DNA of 64,000 nt, from positions 310,001 through 374,000 of the forward strand of contig FWCC01000238.1 of the NCBI GenBank assembly GCA_900169235.1. Reading direction: 5' to 3'. The first letter of the stretch is position 1, and each line of letters starts with the position of its first letter. This document shows positions 10,513 to 22,933 of this stretch, in pieces. The position numbers were made by a program, and so were the translations under genes. The notes under the pieces were generated by a model. It did no database searches. It saw only the letters and a list, made by a program, of their open reading frames with translations, and was not told the DNA's origin. The stretch comes from Zarea fungicola (Eukaryota > Ascomycota > Sordariomycetes > Hypocreales > Cordycipitaceae).

Positions 10513-12036
10513 CTAGTTCAAGTCCATGTCGTACTCATCTTCAGGCTTAAAGTTGATGGTCACGTTGCCACTGCCATCGTCATCAGGCTCGTGCCAAAAC
10601 TGGGCTGTGTCTCCCATGTCGCCACCAATAGCACCAGAGGCATCGGGAGTAATGCCAATGGTGTCCAGGTTGGGACCGACACCATTTACAGACTCGCCAC
10701 GATAGTCAGTGTGCTGCGGTACGCGCAGGCCGGAGCCAGCTGTGCGTGAGTAGTTGAAGGCGCCAGTGTCATTGCGAGACAGGGCTTCCATGAGTTCAGA
10801 CTGCATACGTCTCTCATCGTCGGTCAGCTCAAACGGAAACTGACCGCCGAGCTCGGTGATGGTGTTCATGAGCTCTTCGTGCTGCTGAAGCTTGAGGTGC
10901 AGCATCCACATCAGATCACGGGTCCAGCTGACGGCACCGTTCAAGATGTCTCCCTTGTTAGGGCCTTTGTCTTTGTCTTCGATGGGTAGTCCGGTGGTGA
11001 TGTTTCCAGCGGCTCCACCAGTTGCCCTCCTGGCTCCAGGGCCGGCGAGCCCAGAGGTAGCTTGGGAGGGGTTAGCGATACCAGTCAGGGTCGGAGAAAG
11101 AGGGGTTCCGTTCTGGATGAGTTTGCGAATCTTCTCATCCTCTAGACGGTGGGCAGGAACAAGGCGGCTGAGATCCTGGATTCTTTCATTAATATTGTCA
11201 CGGCGACGGCGCTCGACCAAGTTGTGGGACTCGCGGCGCCGCTTGCGCTTCATCTCTTGGGAAGACACTGCACCGGGAGGTCCGCTGAGCTTTGCTGGCA
11301 TGGATGTGCCGCCCTTCATCATGACTTCATTGATGGGAACCATGCCCTGCTGCATGGGAGAAGAAAAGCCCGAGTTGTATGAGGCTGGGATGCTACCGCT
11401 GGGAGTGTTGAGCCAGTGGCCGGGGGACTTTTCATGGCTGCCGGAGTGGCGCATGGATTGGGGACCAAAAGAAGGAGACTCATGTGAGCCGATGGGCATG
11501 CCGTGGAGGCTATTTGTCTTTGGAGTCATGGGTGCCCTGTTGTTGGAAGCTTTTCTTTGCATGTCTTGCGACATTCTGGCTCGGGCGGAGCCCATATCGG
11601 CGCCGGCGAGGGGGGAGCCCGAGTAGGACATGGGTGAGTGCAGAGAGGTGCCCATTTGGCGGAACTGTGCGTTGAATGCATGGTTGTAGGGGCTCTGGAT
11701 TGGGTCTCCATCGGGGGTGCTGGAATAGCCGTTGGTTGGGTCGATCTGCAGGGATCCACGGTGTGTAAAGTTTGATTGGGAAAATCCCATGTTCATGGTA
11801 CCAAAGTCCTGGTTCTGCATGTGCTGGTTATCGCCTGGGCTGGCGAGGCCATCGAGTAGCTCGTCGTCGCCGAAGACGGCGGAGCCACTGGAGAAGCCAT
11901 TCTGTTGGTTGGAGTTGGAGTTGAAGTTGTTCGCATTGGTGTAGGCTGGCGAGAGCCCGCCTCCCATGGCGAGATCGTTGGGGTCGATATTACCGCCGGC
12001 GGCGGAACCAAACTGAGCGAAGCCGTGCTGGGCCAT
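10513..12036 (-). CDS. bHLH transcription factor with an extended loop
   Basis: A single exon of 507 residues from the ATG at 12036 (MAQHGFAQFG). The frame stays open a little further upstream but without another ATG. Residues 1-255 are Gln/Asn/Ser/Gly-rich, like an activation or intrinsically disordered region. The basic region (about 262-282) contains ESHNLVERRRRDNINERI, with His, Glu and Arg at the three base-contacting positions expected for CACGTG binding. Helix 1 follows. A loop of about 65-70 residues rich in Ala, Gly, Thr and Pro then leads to helix 2 (GDILNGAVSWTRDLMWML, about residues 362-379), which continues as an amphipathic segment. The C-terminus is acidic. It should act in the nucleus as a dimer. 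The general type is Rtg3/Tye7/MITF-like, but no specific orthologue can be named. The leader probably contains an intron. Confidence 0.9.
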   Translation of the reverse strand: MAQHGFAQFGSAAGGNIDPNDLAMGGGLSPAYTNANNFNSNSNQQNGFSSGSAVFGDDELLDGLASPGDNQHMQNQDFGTMNMGFSQSNFTHRGSLQIDPTNGYSSTPDGDPIQSPYNHAFNAQFRQMGTSLHSPMSYSGSPLAGADMGSARARMSQDMQRKASNNRAPMTPKTNSLHGMPIGSHESPSFGPQSMRHSGSHEKSPGHWLNTPSGSIPASYNSGFSSPMQQGMVPINEVMMKGGTSMPAKLSGPPGAVSSQEMKRKRRRESHNLVERRRRDNINERIQDLSRLVPAHRLEDEKIRKLIQNGTPLSPTLTGIANPSQATSGLAGPGARRATGGAAGNITTGLPIEDKDKGPNKGDILNGAVSWTRDLMWMLHLKLQQHEELMNTITELGGQFPFELTDDERRMQSELMEALSRNDTGAFNYSRTAGSGLRVPQHTDYRGESVNGVGPNLDTIGITPDASGAIGGDMGDTAQFWHEPDDDGSGNVTINFKPEDEYDMDLN

Positions 12037-15000
12037 GGTCGTTGGTTCAGCGAGATCGGAGTCAAGGAGTCTGAAGATTTGCACAGGGCTGGAAGGGCGG
12101 GTTCGTTGCAGGCAGGAGTGTGTGCCCAGCAGGGGGCGCTCGTAGCGGCCCGAGTAGAATTAAAATTGGCTGTCGAGCGATGCGCTGCTGGAAAATGTCA
12201 GTTTTTGAATACGCAGCAAGCCAAAACAGGAGGCTATCGTGGTGGGATGTGGGATGACAGCACGGGTTGTCTGAGGTGACGGGGGGGACAAGCGAGTGAG
12301 GCGGGAGTCGGAAAGGTTGAGGCTGTGCGGGAGCGGCGGCGACTCACCTCCAGGATGGTGGCAGAATACGAGGGTTCAGGCAACGGCGCTAGTGCAGGAC
12401 ATGTGTCGGCAGAAGAAGCAAAAGTATTCCCGATATGCGTACGAAGCGCGATGCAGGGGATTGAGATGAGAGTATCGAGGTGCAAGTTTGGAGACGGTTG
12501 TTGGGGGTGAGGGTCGGGCGAGGGGCTGCGCAACCGTGCTTTTCGACAGGGAGAAGCAGCAGAGCAAGCAGTGAGTGAGGTGGCCGTGTGGAGCCCTGTA
12601 GCCTACAGTGGTGCGGCAAGGTGAAGTTGACGGCGCCAAGTGTCGGTTTTTTTTTTTTTTGGCCCACGGATCGGAGGGCAGTTCGGTGGCGGTGACGGCG
12701 TGTTGCGACTAACCACACACAACAGTGGTAGGCAAAGAGCGAGTGTTGTAGAGGTGGTGAGAGGTCACTATTGCTCGGATGATTTGGTGGGCGTGGACAG
12801 CTCAACCGTGGAGGCCGAGTCGGGCGCTAAGAACGAAAGCAATCTGGTCAGCCCAAACGGAATGAGGGGGAAGTAAATGTATGTAGTGGGCCACACTGGC
12901 TTGCACACAAACAACTTGGAGAGATCGGCAGCACTGCGGCAGGAGGAACCCCGTTAAACAAAGACAGAAAAAAAGGAAGAAGAAAAAAAGCCAGGGAAGT
13001 CGGCGAATCTGGACAAAGTCCGGTAACGGATGGCTTTCAAGGGAGAAATCAAGCAGCGGGTGTGGCAGTGACGATGATGCAAAGGATAGACGGGCAAAAT
13101 GTAAACTCACAGTACTGATAATGGTAGGCGGCTACTTTTGGTACGTTTATTATTAGTAGCAGCTGGCGTGGCAGCTTACACAAGTGTCAGAATGCCGTCG
13201 TGTAAGTCGGCACGCGGGGAAACCCTGATATAGACACGTAAGATACGAAAACAAGACGCAGATGACAGGACCTGTCAGTGATGAGTGAGTTGGTAATTAT
13301 AAAGAAAGCCAGGTGATGTCTGCCTCTCAGCGGATGTGGCGGGAGTCGAGATATATACTACCACCGGGTGTAGCGGTGGTTGAAGCGGGTGGGTGGGCAG
13401 TGGGCGCCGTGGGCGTTATGCTAGAAAGCCTAGTAGTAGTTGTAAATATAGAAACAATAAGAACAGGCAGCCGTACAAAGAGAAACTTACAACGTTGGCG
13501 GGGGAAGAAAATGGAATTAATCCAGTAATATTGGCAGGGTCGAGTAACTCACACAAAATTGTATACAACCAAGCTGAATACGCAAATGTGGAGGTGGCGG
13601 CCCAGACAGCGGTGGGAAAGTGTGGTACTGGTAAGTGGTAACTGGAGGAGCGACGCTAGGACGTCTGCTGAAGGATTTAGTGCTGCAGCCGCTGTGACGG
13701 ATGGTAGTAGCTGCTGTGTGTCTCGGCGGGCGACGGCGACGAATGCTACAGTCGTGCAGGCAGGTAGGTAACTTGCTGTAGCCAGCATTGTCAGCATATT
13801 GCTACCCTGGTACGCAGTAAGTACTTTGGTGTGCCGTAGCGACACTTGTCACCGCAACGATCAAGCCCAGTGGCAGCGAGTACCACCATCGACGACATGA
13901 CAAGTAACTACCTAGGTAGGTAGACCGCCCTGCTCATTGCTCTGCGCGAGGCGCCCTTGTGGCGTCGACAGAGTGGGGGAGGCTGCACGCCGCTTGCTTC
14001 TGCTTGCTATTCCTCTTGCTCTGATTGCTTGCTTACCCGAGTCGTTCGTTTGCGCAAAGTCAAGAAGAAGAAGAATAATAGCAAAAAAATCTCTTCTATT
14101 GATGCTCGAAGAAATGCTGATATAGTTTCCTCTTTTGCGCTGGTTGGTACATGGGAAGTCGATCTGTAACGTCGACGGGCTCCAGAGGCAATGGAACGTA
14201 GCGAGGGCCTCCGTTTCTGTGGCTAGTTGGGATTATTAGCCCAAAAGATTCGCTTGCATACTGGTAACTAAAGGCCCTGTCCTGCATGCTGCCCCATTTC
14301 CATGCAGAACAACGAGCGGGAGCTATCCGCCGCTATTCCACGACAAGAACGTGCGGGTGGGCAGGGGGAAGGGAGGGGCTGCCTGTACCGTATTCTTCCT
14401 AATGGCCAGTCGATGCGTGTTTTGCGTTCGTGTCGCGACGACGACCGAGTCTGTGCTAATGCCAAAGCGTAGTTCGCTCGTTTTAAGTTTCGTTTGCCCT
14501 TTCGTTGTCGGCAAGTATTGGAATCGTTGGAATGTAAGGCTTGAGTTGATGTATAACTAACAACACGGGCCAGGCTTGCGCGACAAAACCAAGACTCAGG
14601 GTATTGCACTGCAGGAAAATGCCAAATGCACGAGGTTAATGATGATAGGGTCGAGAAATCACAACCAGTTTGCGCGCGAATCAGATCGGGGCATTGCTCT
14701 TTATACTGTTCCTAGACAACCAACTACATCCTCCTACTGATACAAAGCCCTGGCTGTCATCTTAAAGTACAGATTACAGTGGCTTTGCCTACACCTCCGT
14801 TACGAATTCAACTACGACTTTGACCGTCACTTTCTACTACCTGGGCCAAAAAAAAAAAAAAAAGAGAAGCCTCAGCAAGCTGCCAAAAGCGTCTCCTGAC
14901 TTGCCTTGGCTGGAGGAGTGGTGGTGGCCTCCACCCTGTGCCCACCACCAATCAGTGTCTGAGATGGGGAGAGGCTCGGCCAAACGTGACTCGACTTTTA

Positions 15001-16683
15001 AGACATCAAGTTCATAGTTGCGCTGGACTGGGACCTACCTTCCGCCATGCATCATGACATCGAAAGGCCTAGGGGGTGGTCATGGGTTATGGGCATGTTC
15101 TTGTCTCGCCCCCATCGGCGACCACGCGGTCATGTAAGGCACCCGGGTCAATCGCATGGCAAGGCATCGGTAGAGCTGCCATGCAAGACAGCCGTGAAGG
15201 GCGATTTTTGGTCGAGCGTAATAATAGTCAGAGTCCTCGTACCATGTAGGCCTCGCGAGGTTATTCAAAAAGTCGCATATATGGACGGAAGTACTAATAA
15301 GTGCCATTTGTATTAGTTAGAGAGAACAAGTACAGCCATGTACCGTTCCTTCCTGTGCATCGTCGACTTTCGCCGTATGATTCTTCGCAGCATAGCCCAT
15401 CTCTGGTCGATCGTCGCTCAACCCGTTCCCACCACCTGCATGCATACTAATGAACTAGACCAGAGCCAAAACAGGCATTTCCACAATCTTGCATGGACGA
15501 ATCGCACTACATGGTTCATGGCCATTGTGTAATCCCCCCGGAGATGTCATTGTAGACAAGCGGCAACAGGGCGGTGGGGCACCCATTCGGTGATCAAGCA
15601 TGAGTGTGATCAATGATCGGTCAGTGGTCACCCATCGCTGTATTCATCCCGTCTTGTCCGCAGGTGCCGTAGATGTAGATTGCACAAGGTGGCTCGGCAG
15701 GTGGCGACATGTACCGGTCTCAAGCCACACTTGCACAAGTAGCCACCACTGCTACAACTGTCACCGCCGTCGTTGGCTCAACACCCACCTTATTGGTACA
15801 TATCTACGCAGGCTTGCTGGTGGTTTCGAATTCGAGACCATTGTGGCAAGTTCATGTACACCCTCATTCTCGCACACAAGTCTTGCAACCTCTATGCAGA
15901 AACTCTCTCGCCTCTCCAGTGCCCACAACCAACGTGAAGATACTGATTGCTCTACACAAAAAGCGGCCTCCTGTTAGCGGCGGGCTACCTACACACCTGC
16001 ACTCTACAGCTTCCATCAGACCCGCAACTGCCAATCATGTGCCACTCCCCTCCTCTCCACAACCAATGGCTAGTTAGCTCGATGCACACCACCAGCTCCT
16101 CAACTTCGTATCTCTTCAAACATCTCGACTCTATTGCGCCGCCGGTATGTTTATTCTTCCAGACCTGCTTGCCATCTCCCATAACTCATCACACCCTTCT
16201 CCACCACCAGCCGGGCCTTTCCTCCCGTCTGGCAAGACAGCACCCCACTGCTCCTGTCCTGCTTCCTCAGCCGTTGCTCTATCCTCGCCCCAAAATCACC
16301 CCGTTTTTCCCTGGTTGGCTGCCGTACGCATGGTTGCGTCGCGATACTGCACCACCCTCCGGCACCTGTGCCTTTCAGTATTGCGCGGCGAACTACGCAA
16401 TGCCTGGCAGGCTTCCATTACCCTCCTGTCTATTCCGGCGTTCTGCACCGCTATAAACTGCTGTGGTCCCTATGACTGACCAAAACAACGATTTCTAGTG
16501 CCGACAGACGGAACCCCCCCCCCCTCTCTCTTTCTTCTTGGGCCTTGCTCGACTTTTTAGTTTTTGCGACCGAAACCAAGTGTCCATACATTGTTGAGAG
16601 CAAGTCAGCAGTTGCGCCGATTGTCTCACCAATAGCCGCAGCCGTCCCGCTACTACCAAATTCCTCTCACCTTGACCGCTGCC
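12037..16683. other. Divergent 4.6-kb spacer between bHLH and SFT2 genes
   Basis: No supported gene. The bHLH side (12037-13100) is purine-rich on the plus strand, that is, pyrimidine-rich in the sense of the bHLH gene, as in fungal leaders. The SFT2 side (about 15700-16680) is pyrimidine-rich on the plus strand, with a TATAAAC at 16452-16458. The middle holds only short unrelated frames. Confidence 0.5.
12188..12347 (-). other. Probable intron in the 5' leader of the bHLH gene
   Basis: On the minus strand there is a strong donor GTGAGT at 12347, a branch-like CTGAC at 12201-12197 and an acceptor TTTTCCAG ending at 12188, giving a 160-base intron. The exon between it and the start codon has no ATG. 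Splicing would leave the coding sequence unchanged. This is inferred from signals only. Confidence 0.42.
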
Positions 16684-17813
16684 ATGGCCTCTTCAACGTT
16701 CCGAGACTCGATAAACTCGCTGGGCTGGTCTCGCACCACCGAGCAGCCCGCCAATACCTCATCGCCAACTGGCTTCTTCTCTAGTATTCAAAATCTGAAC
16801 CCATTTCAAGATCGTGGGTACTTGCAGCTGCCTACACACGAAGCCTCGCCAGGTGCGCCCCTGCCTGCACCAAGCCGTCGCGAGGAGGAAGAGGGCTGGT
16901 TTGTCCGTGAGTCAACTCCCGTTAAAATGCTGCACATTATCTGGCGCCTTAGCGCATCCTGTCACACCGCGTCCCCTTGCAGTCCCGCCGCAAGCTTGCT
17001 TGCTCTGCTCTGCTCTGCCTAAACCTCTCCACCTTCCCGCGCGACCATCCGCATCACATGCAGATGGGACGCCCCGTGGCTTACCATGGCTAACTTTTTG
17101 GGTTCTAGTCAGTCGTTGGGACAGACTGTTAGTCTTTGGTGCCTGCAACCTTGCAGCCCTAGCATGTTTCGTCATCTGCTTTGCTCTCTTCCCGATTGTT
17201 GCCACACGCCCTCGCAAGTTTGTAGTCCTGTAAGTTTTGTACCCTTCGGCACTTGCTCCCTTGCCCATCCCCCCAACTGGCCTCGAAGCTGCCTGTCTTC
17301 CCCAATACGGGAAGCTACTCTTGCTCGACCACTCGCCTTCTCTACCGGGACCGTCGTGCAGACTGCCGGACATCGCACGTGAGCCATGCACGTCATAGCT
17401 CAGAGTCGCCCTCTCACTGCGCCTTGATGCTAACGTCTACAGATGGACCGTGGGATCCGCTCTATTCTTAGCCTCCTTTGCGGCCGTTATGGGTCCAATG
17501 AATTATGTGTATCACCTATTATCCACCCCTAGACTACCTTTTACGGCAGCTTACTTTGGATCCATTGCAATGACGTTGATCTTTGCCATCAAGGTGAGCA
17601 CAGAGTTCCTCCAAACATTATCTCATACACGATTACAATACAGTATGCTAACTCGGGCAGCTACAAAACACGCTGCTTACACTATTTTCGGCTCTTGTCC
17701 AGATCGCGGCGCTTCTTTGGTATCTCGTAAGCTATTTCCCTATGGGAGCAACCGGTCTGCGCATGGCCACGACTTTTGGAGCCAGACAGGCGACCTCTTG
17801 GATGTCGGGCTAG
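16684..17813 (+). CDS. SFT2: SFT2-family vesicle transport protein (Got1/Sft2-like)
   Basis: Four exons (16684-16906, 17109-17229, 17443-17593, 17661-17813) give 215 residues, the length usual for this family. Introns of 202, 213 and 67 bases carry good signals: GTGAGT, GTAAGT and GTGAGC donors, each with a GCTAAC branch site. The N-terminal 75 residues are soluble and end in an acidic patch. Four hydrophobic segments follow in two close pairs: LLVFGACNLAALACFVICFA, WTVGSALFLASFAAVMG, FGSIAMTLIFAI and TLFSALVQIAALLWYLVSYF. This is the Sft2/Got1 topology. Sft2 proteins sit in the Golgi and assist SNARE-dependent fusion of endosome-derived vesicles with late Golgi. The first two introns are long for this genome and hold no recognisable RNA. 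Confidence 0.9.
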
Positions 17814-20800
17814 TTGCAGATCACAAATGGTTGAGAAGCTCCCTGTAAAGAGCTGTACCATTTTCTAGTCTTGCCCAGGAGATGATGTAGCCTGGTTCCT
17901 TTCTTGGAAACAACGAAACTCTTTGTATCATAACCGAATGGCGATGCTACTTTTGAAACTTGTACCAACAGTCTATGCTATAATGAAGAATGTACAACTA
18001 GACAGAGCAAAATAATACAAATGAGACATGAGCATACATGGCTGCTAAAATTTTAAAGACCTATGTTACGTGCCTGGAGCGATCGGGGGCTCGAGGTGTT
18101 GTGTTTTGTTACATCGATGCATGGATTGGACAATAGCGATAGGGTTGAGCCGATGTGACCAGGCCGTGGACTCACAGCTGCAGAAAAGACAGTAGCAAAG
18201 GGCACGGGGGGGGAAGTGTAATTTTTTTGAAGAAAAAAAAAAAGATCAAAAGACACCTTAGCCGACAAAATGCGATTTTGGGCTGAGCAAGGCTGAAGTT
18301 TTAAAGGTGATGATTGCAAGGCAAGAGTTTAAACGGCTAAACAGCAAGCTTGTCGAATTAAGACGACAATTTTGTCACGTAGAAAGGAATCAGCCTACAA
18401 GGAAAGCTTCGAAAAGTATATTGTACAGTGTTGCACTGCGTTTGAGTGAATACATTGTGACTTGACATTGCCGATCCATTTAAGGTTGGCGACGGCTGGT
18501 TGCTGAGTTACGCTACTGGCTATTTGAATATAAGGATGAATCTAGAGTAACATCAAGAACGAAAAAAAAAAAATCAAGGAGAGAAAGTTTGAGAAATGAT
18601 ATGTAGTGTTAAAAAAATGAGGAGGAGGCATGACAATAGAAAAGACTATATCCCGTATACTGTGACCTGTCGACGTGAGAGGGAGCGTGAAGGTGCTTGT
18701 TCCACAATTCCAAACATATCTTTCGAGAACAATGTCTAGAATATTAAAATTCCGTTTTATTCCAGTGGTAGATTTACAGATAAAGCAGGCAGGGTGGCGG
18801 ATACGGCGGCTTTGAGGCTGGTACAAGTTGTGGGGTATTGTAAAAAGCATATTTCTAATTTAATTCATGGTGACTGTATAAAGATCTTGGTGCTTTGCTT
18901 GAATAGTCTTTGTAAATTATGCTTGCTGTTTAGTTATGACGGTCGCACTACCACATCATATCATTAGCAAGAGGCATTTATAGAGAAACCCAGGCTGGCG
19001 TCGGAAGCCGTAGGTCCGATTCACAGGAATACACATGACCTGATGATTATTCAGATAAAATGTTGTTCAATATTAGCAAGGGTGGATTTTTTAATGAAAA
19101 AAGGAGCTTCATGATCCTTTTGCATTCCCAGGACGCCTGGCTATCGCAGTGGTTGTTTACTGAGTACGAGGACTTCGATGGGCAACTTTGACAAATACCA
19201 GCTCAAAAAGACAAATGTTTCAGGTATTGGATAGGTGTAGCGTTTGGCGCTGAAGTCTTTTAGAAGAACCAGTTATCGTGCTCCTGCATTCACTGCAATC
19301 CTTCTTAATTTATTTAAAAATGAAAACCGCCAAGCCAACCCATGCGTTCTATTCCGCTGTTGCCGGGCAAGGGCAGTAAATGCGCCCAGTTTAGTGGAGA
19401 AATCTGCGGTATTTCGGCGTCAAGGACTCAAGCCCAAGCCTGTATAAAGAATGTAAATGAATGCTTTTGAACTATGTAACTATCATCTATCTAAGACCCA
19501 AGTATTTATCTGTCGTTATTAATAGGAAACTGAATAAACTGGCTGTGACGATAATTCATGAGCCTAGCTGTACGATGCAATAAACGAGCTGATGCGAGAC
19601 ATGGTCTTTGTAAATCGGTCTAATTTCTCCATTACTTTCTTCCCCACGGGCCTTGGACCAATCCATCATAGTAGTTGGAAAACATCTGGTGTTTATTCGC
19701 CAAGGGACCTATTTTTTATTGATTCGGAAAAGTTAGGGAGCCCACGACGTCCCGTTGATATCCGGGTTGTGGATTCACCAGGTTAACAAAATGTTTTGCT
19801 CGAGTACAACTCTTGAGTTCGCTCCGGCAAACACGGTTTCCCCAAAACAAGGCACAGTAATGCAAGTTGCTATAGTCAACTCGCACGAGTTTGCTGCAAT
19901 GATATATCTGATACATGGATAGTCACTGAAGCTTTGCCTTTGTGGCAATAATTTAAATGACCCAAGGCTGAACTGAATTCTGTACTTGATGCCACGTCGT
20001 TTGTCCTTGCCCAGCGTCAGAAAGTGACGATGAGCGACGCTAAATCAAATCAGGCCCCCAACGGCCTGATTCATCCATCCTTACCCGGCCTGGCTTGTCA
20101 TGATGGTGTGTAGGATTCTTCGTGGGTGGATATTTTGGGGCATATGTGTTGCAGTGCATACTGCCCGTGGCCTTCCTGCAAGTCGAAACTGGTAGCGCCT
20201 TTCTTGACAAGTGAGGGGTTCAGGCCATCATACTTGGGAAGAATCATGTTGGAAATTTGTGTCTTCCCAAGTAAAGTGCTGCCACGCCGCCACTATTTAA
20301 CAATGACGCTTTTACGACGAGGAGAAGAGGCCGAGTTCCACCGAGAGCGAGGACGTCGCAGTGGTGCGCGGCATACAAACGGGAAGGGATTGGTGGCTTG
20401 CAAGCTCCTGCCTAACTAATAGTAACTAATAGTAACTAATGAGTAGACCCCGTACTCGTAAAAGCGGCGATGGCGTACATCTGAGCAACATGGTAAGAGT
20501 CACCCAAGACAGCCTGCCTACGTATGCGGCGCGAGGCCACGGCTGCAACGAAGAGCTGGCCATGACGGAATAAAATGGTTTCTTCGATATAGTTGTTCCA
20601 TTATTCACCCGTTTGCTCTAGTTGGCAGCCAAGGTTATCTCTGGACAGGCAAAGGTTTGTGTCACTTTTCCTTTTCCAACTGTTCTCGCTTCACTTCCCC
20701 ACTAAACGTTGACGGATATCCCAAAACGTGTGGGGCCATAGTGGGCGCAGAAATCACAAAACGGCCTTTTTTTTTCAATTTCTTCCTCTTTTGAAATCAG

Positions 20801-21483
20801 GTTAGATGATCAAGCGGCTGGAGATTGCCCATAGAGATGTATCAAGAGAAAGAGTTTCGTTTTGTAAAAGAGAATTTGAAAAGTGCGACTGTGGAACGTA
20901 ACAGTCGCTACATACTATTTGCCTGTTTACTTTATGCGTCATGCCGAGCCCACCACGTTGCACAGGATGGCGCTGTATTAGCCAAATCAGCTAGTATTTT
21001 GTGATGGAAATAACACAAGTATAGGTACAAAGTGTGCCAGGCTTATTAGCTGCTTGTCACATTGAACACAACAGAGCTGCGCGGATTCGGTAGTACTGAC
21101 TGGAATGCCTAGGCTGCCTTTGTCGCTATGGCAGGCAGGTGCATTGGGTTTGGCATTAGCGTGAATCCGTGGACGGAAGAAAGCAATACTCCGGTGAGCC
21201 TCAGGTAGCACAAGACTTTAGTACCTACCTACTTACCTGAAGTACTCAGGTACTATGCTGCACCAATGACTGAAGCAATTCTCACCGGGTAGGGCAAAGA
21301 CAAGCCCCCCGCATTGCTACCAGTCACTCTATCTTGCGTCAGTATGCTTTTGCCTTTATTAGATGCAATTTCTTACTTGCCACAGGGATCCAAGGGAGTC
21401 TTGCTGCTGAGCACGGCATGCTGCCACATAATACTTTATACTTTGTTGTACTGCCTACAGGTACGGAGCTTGGTAGGAGGATG
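17814..21483. other. Long spacer upstream of the La-domain gene leader
   Basis: No supported gene in 3.7 kb. AT-rich parts (18200-19600) contain only short frames. A three-copy tandem of about 10 bases (ACTAATAGTA type) lies at 20413-20440, and TACCTACC/GGTA words cluster at 21220-21255. Confidence 0.5.
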
Positions 21484-22933
21484 CCCTGACGGGCGCCTCG
21501 CTTGTGCCTCTGCCCCATTTGGCCGCCTCTCCAGTGTCATTGTTATAGTGGCCCACAGTGCCCAAGGTGTTGCTCGCCAGGTTGACTGGGGCTTGCTACC
21601 CCCCCCCCCCCCCCCCCCCGCCTACCAAGAGCAGACGGCCTGGCGCCTTGTACCTTCAGCCTAGAGTGGTTGAACCGCAGGGTCCTTTAAGCAGAGCCGA
21701 CACACTGCTGGCACAAAGTTTCGTACTTTGTCCACTGGTCAGTCACGCAGGTACCTATACTTGCCGCTCGCCAGCTTCGCCCAGGCACGGCTTGCCGCTT
21801 GCCAGCTGCCTCCAGTCTCCAGTCTCCGAGAGTGGCCAGACCCAGAGAGGCCCCAGCTGCAGGCCCGGCTGCAGAGGCCCAGCAGAGAAGGAGGGGAAAC
21901 AACAAGTAGCCCAGAAAATTTTATTACTTCACACACAGCAAAATTAATTAACCAGACTTAGCTAAAGCCTCTCTCTCAGTCTCTCTTCTTCTCTCTCACC
22001 TTCTCCAAAAGCCCTCCTTAACGCTGCGAACGGAGCCTTCCATCCTGCCTTGTTTTGTCCGCAATCCTCCCCCTCCAGCATTGTCTTGACACCTCGTCAA
22101 AATAAAAACTTTCCTCGCATCTGCCTGCTGACAGTTTGCCTCTCTACTCTAGCCCTTTGCATTCTGCCAAGGTAGTCTTCTGGCCTGCGCTTCGACAATC
22201 AATCCCTTTCGATTCGAGAGCGAGCCGACCCGCCGAGGAAGCGCAGCTGGCTTTTTTTTCCCTTCTCCCAGCACCACCACAACTTTTCTGCCCCTGCCAC
22301 CAACCTACCCCAAGCGACATAAAAAATTACTGCAAGGAAAAATAAAGGAATAAACAACAGACGCCAAGACTAGCACTCTCGAGTCCTATCCTCCTCGGCC
22401 GATTTTTATTCTTTTTCCACAACCCGTCATTTTTCTCCCGACAGAAACACACGACAGTTCGCTCAGCCGTCTTAATTTCTGTTTGTTGCTCAGTGTGGTT
22501 GAATTGGTCCCTTTTCTCCCCCAACTCACCACCACGACCGTCTTCCCTTGTTTCTGCTTACCTGCGCGACTGCATCGACAGCCGTCCACCTCGCCCCGTC
22601 AAATTCGACAAGTTTGTTCCGCTTGAATCGACATCGCGTTTTCGTGACCGCTTCTCGCCGTTTTCCTTCCACCCCCCACCCAAAGCCGACCTGTACGGCC
22701 CAATAGCCATTTCTCGTGCTGGTCGACGATCGAGAGCCGGATACCCCAAGGGTTCTGCTCACTCGGGAGATCATTGAATCCCTTTTTTGGTCGGCGACGA
22801 CCGGTGACAAGTCTATCGCTTGGAATAGCCCCTACGCTCACCCGTAGGCTCTCTCAAGCTTTGTCCGATTTTTGTTTTCTCAACTGCCGCGACGAGTCCA
22901 GTACCGTAGACTCACCACGCTGCATATTCCACC
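21484..22933 (+). promoter_or_regulatory. ATG-free leader/promoter of the La-domain gene
   Basis: Between the ATG at 21481 and the start codon at 22934 there is no ATG in any plus-strand frame, whereas the complementary triplet CAT occurs about twelve times in the same interval. The last kilobase is pyrimidine-rich (CTCTCTCT runs near 21970-22000, many CCTT/TTCC). The simplest reading is a long transcribed leader kept clear of upstream starts, possibly with an undetected intron. Transcription is inferred, not seen. Confidence 0.5.
21599..21619. repeat. Homopolymer of 21 C
   Basis: An uninterrupted run of C inside the ATG-free stretch. Exact length may be affected by sequencing error. Confidence 0.85.
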
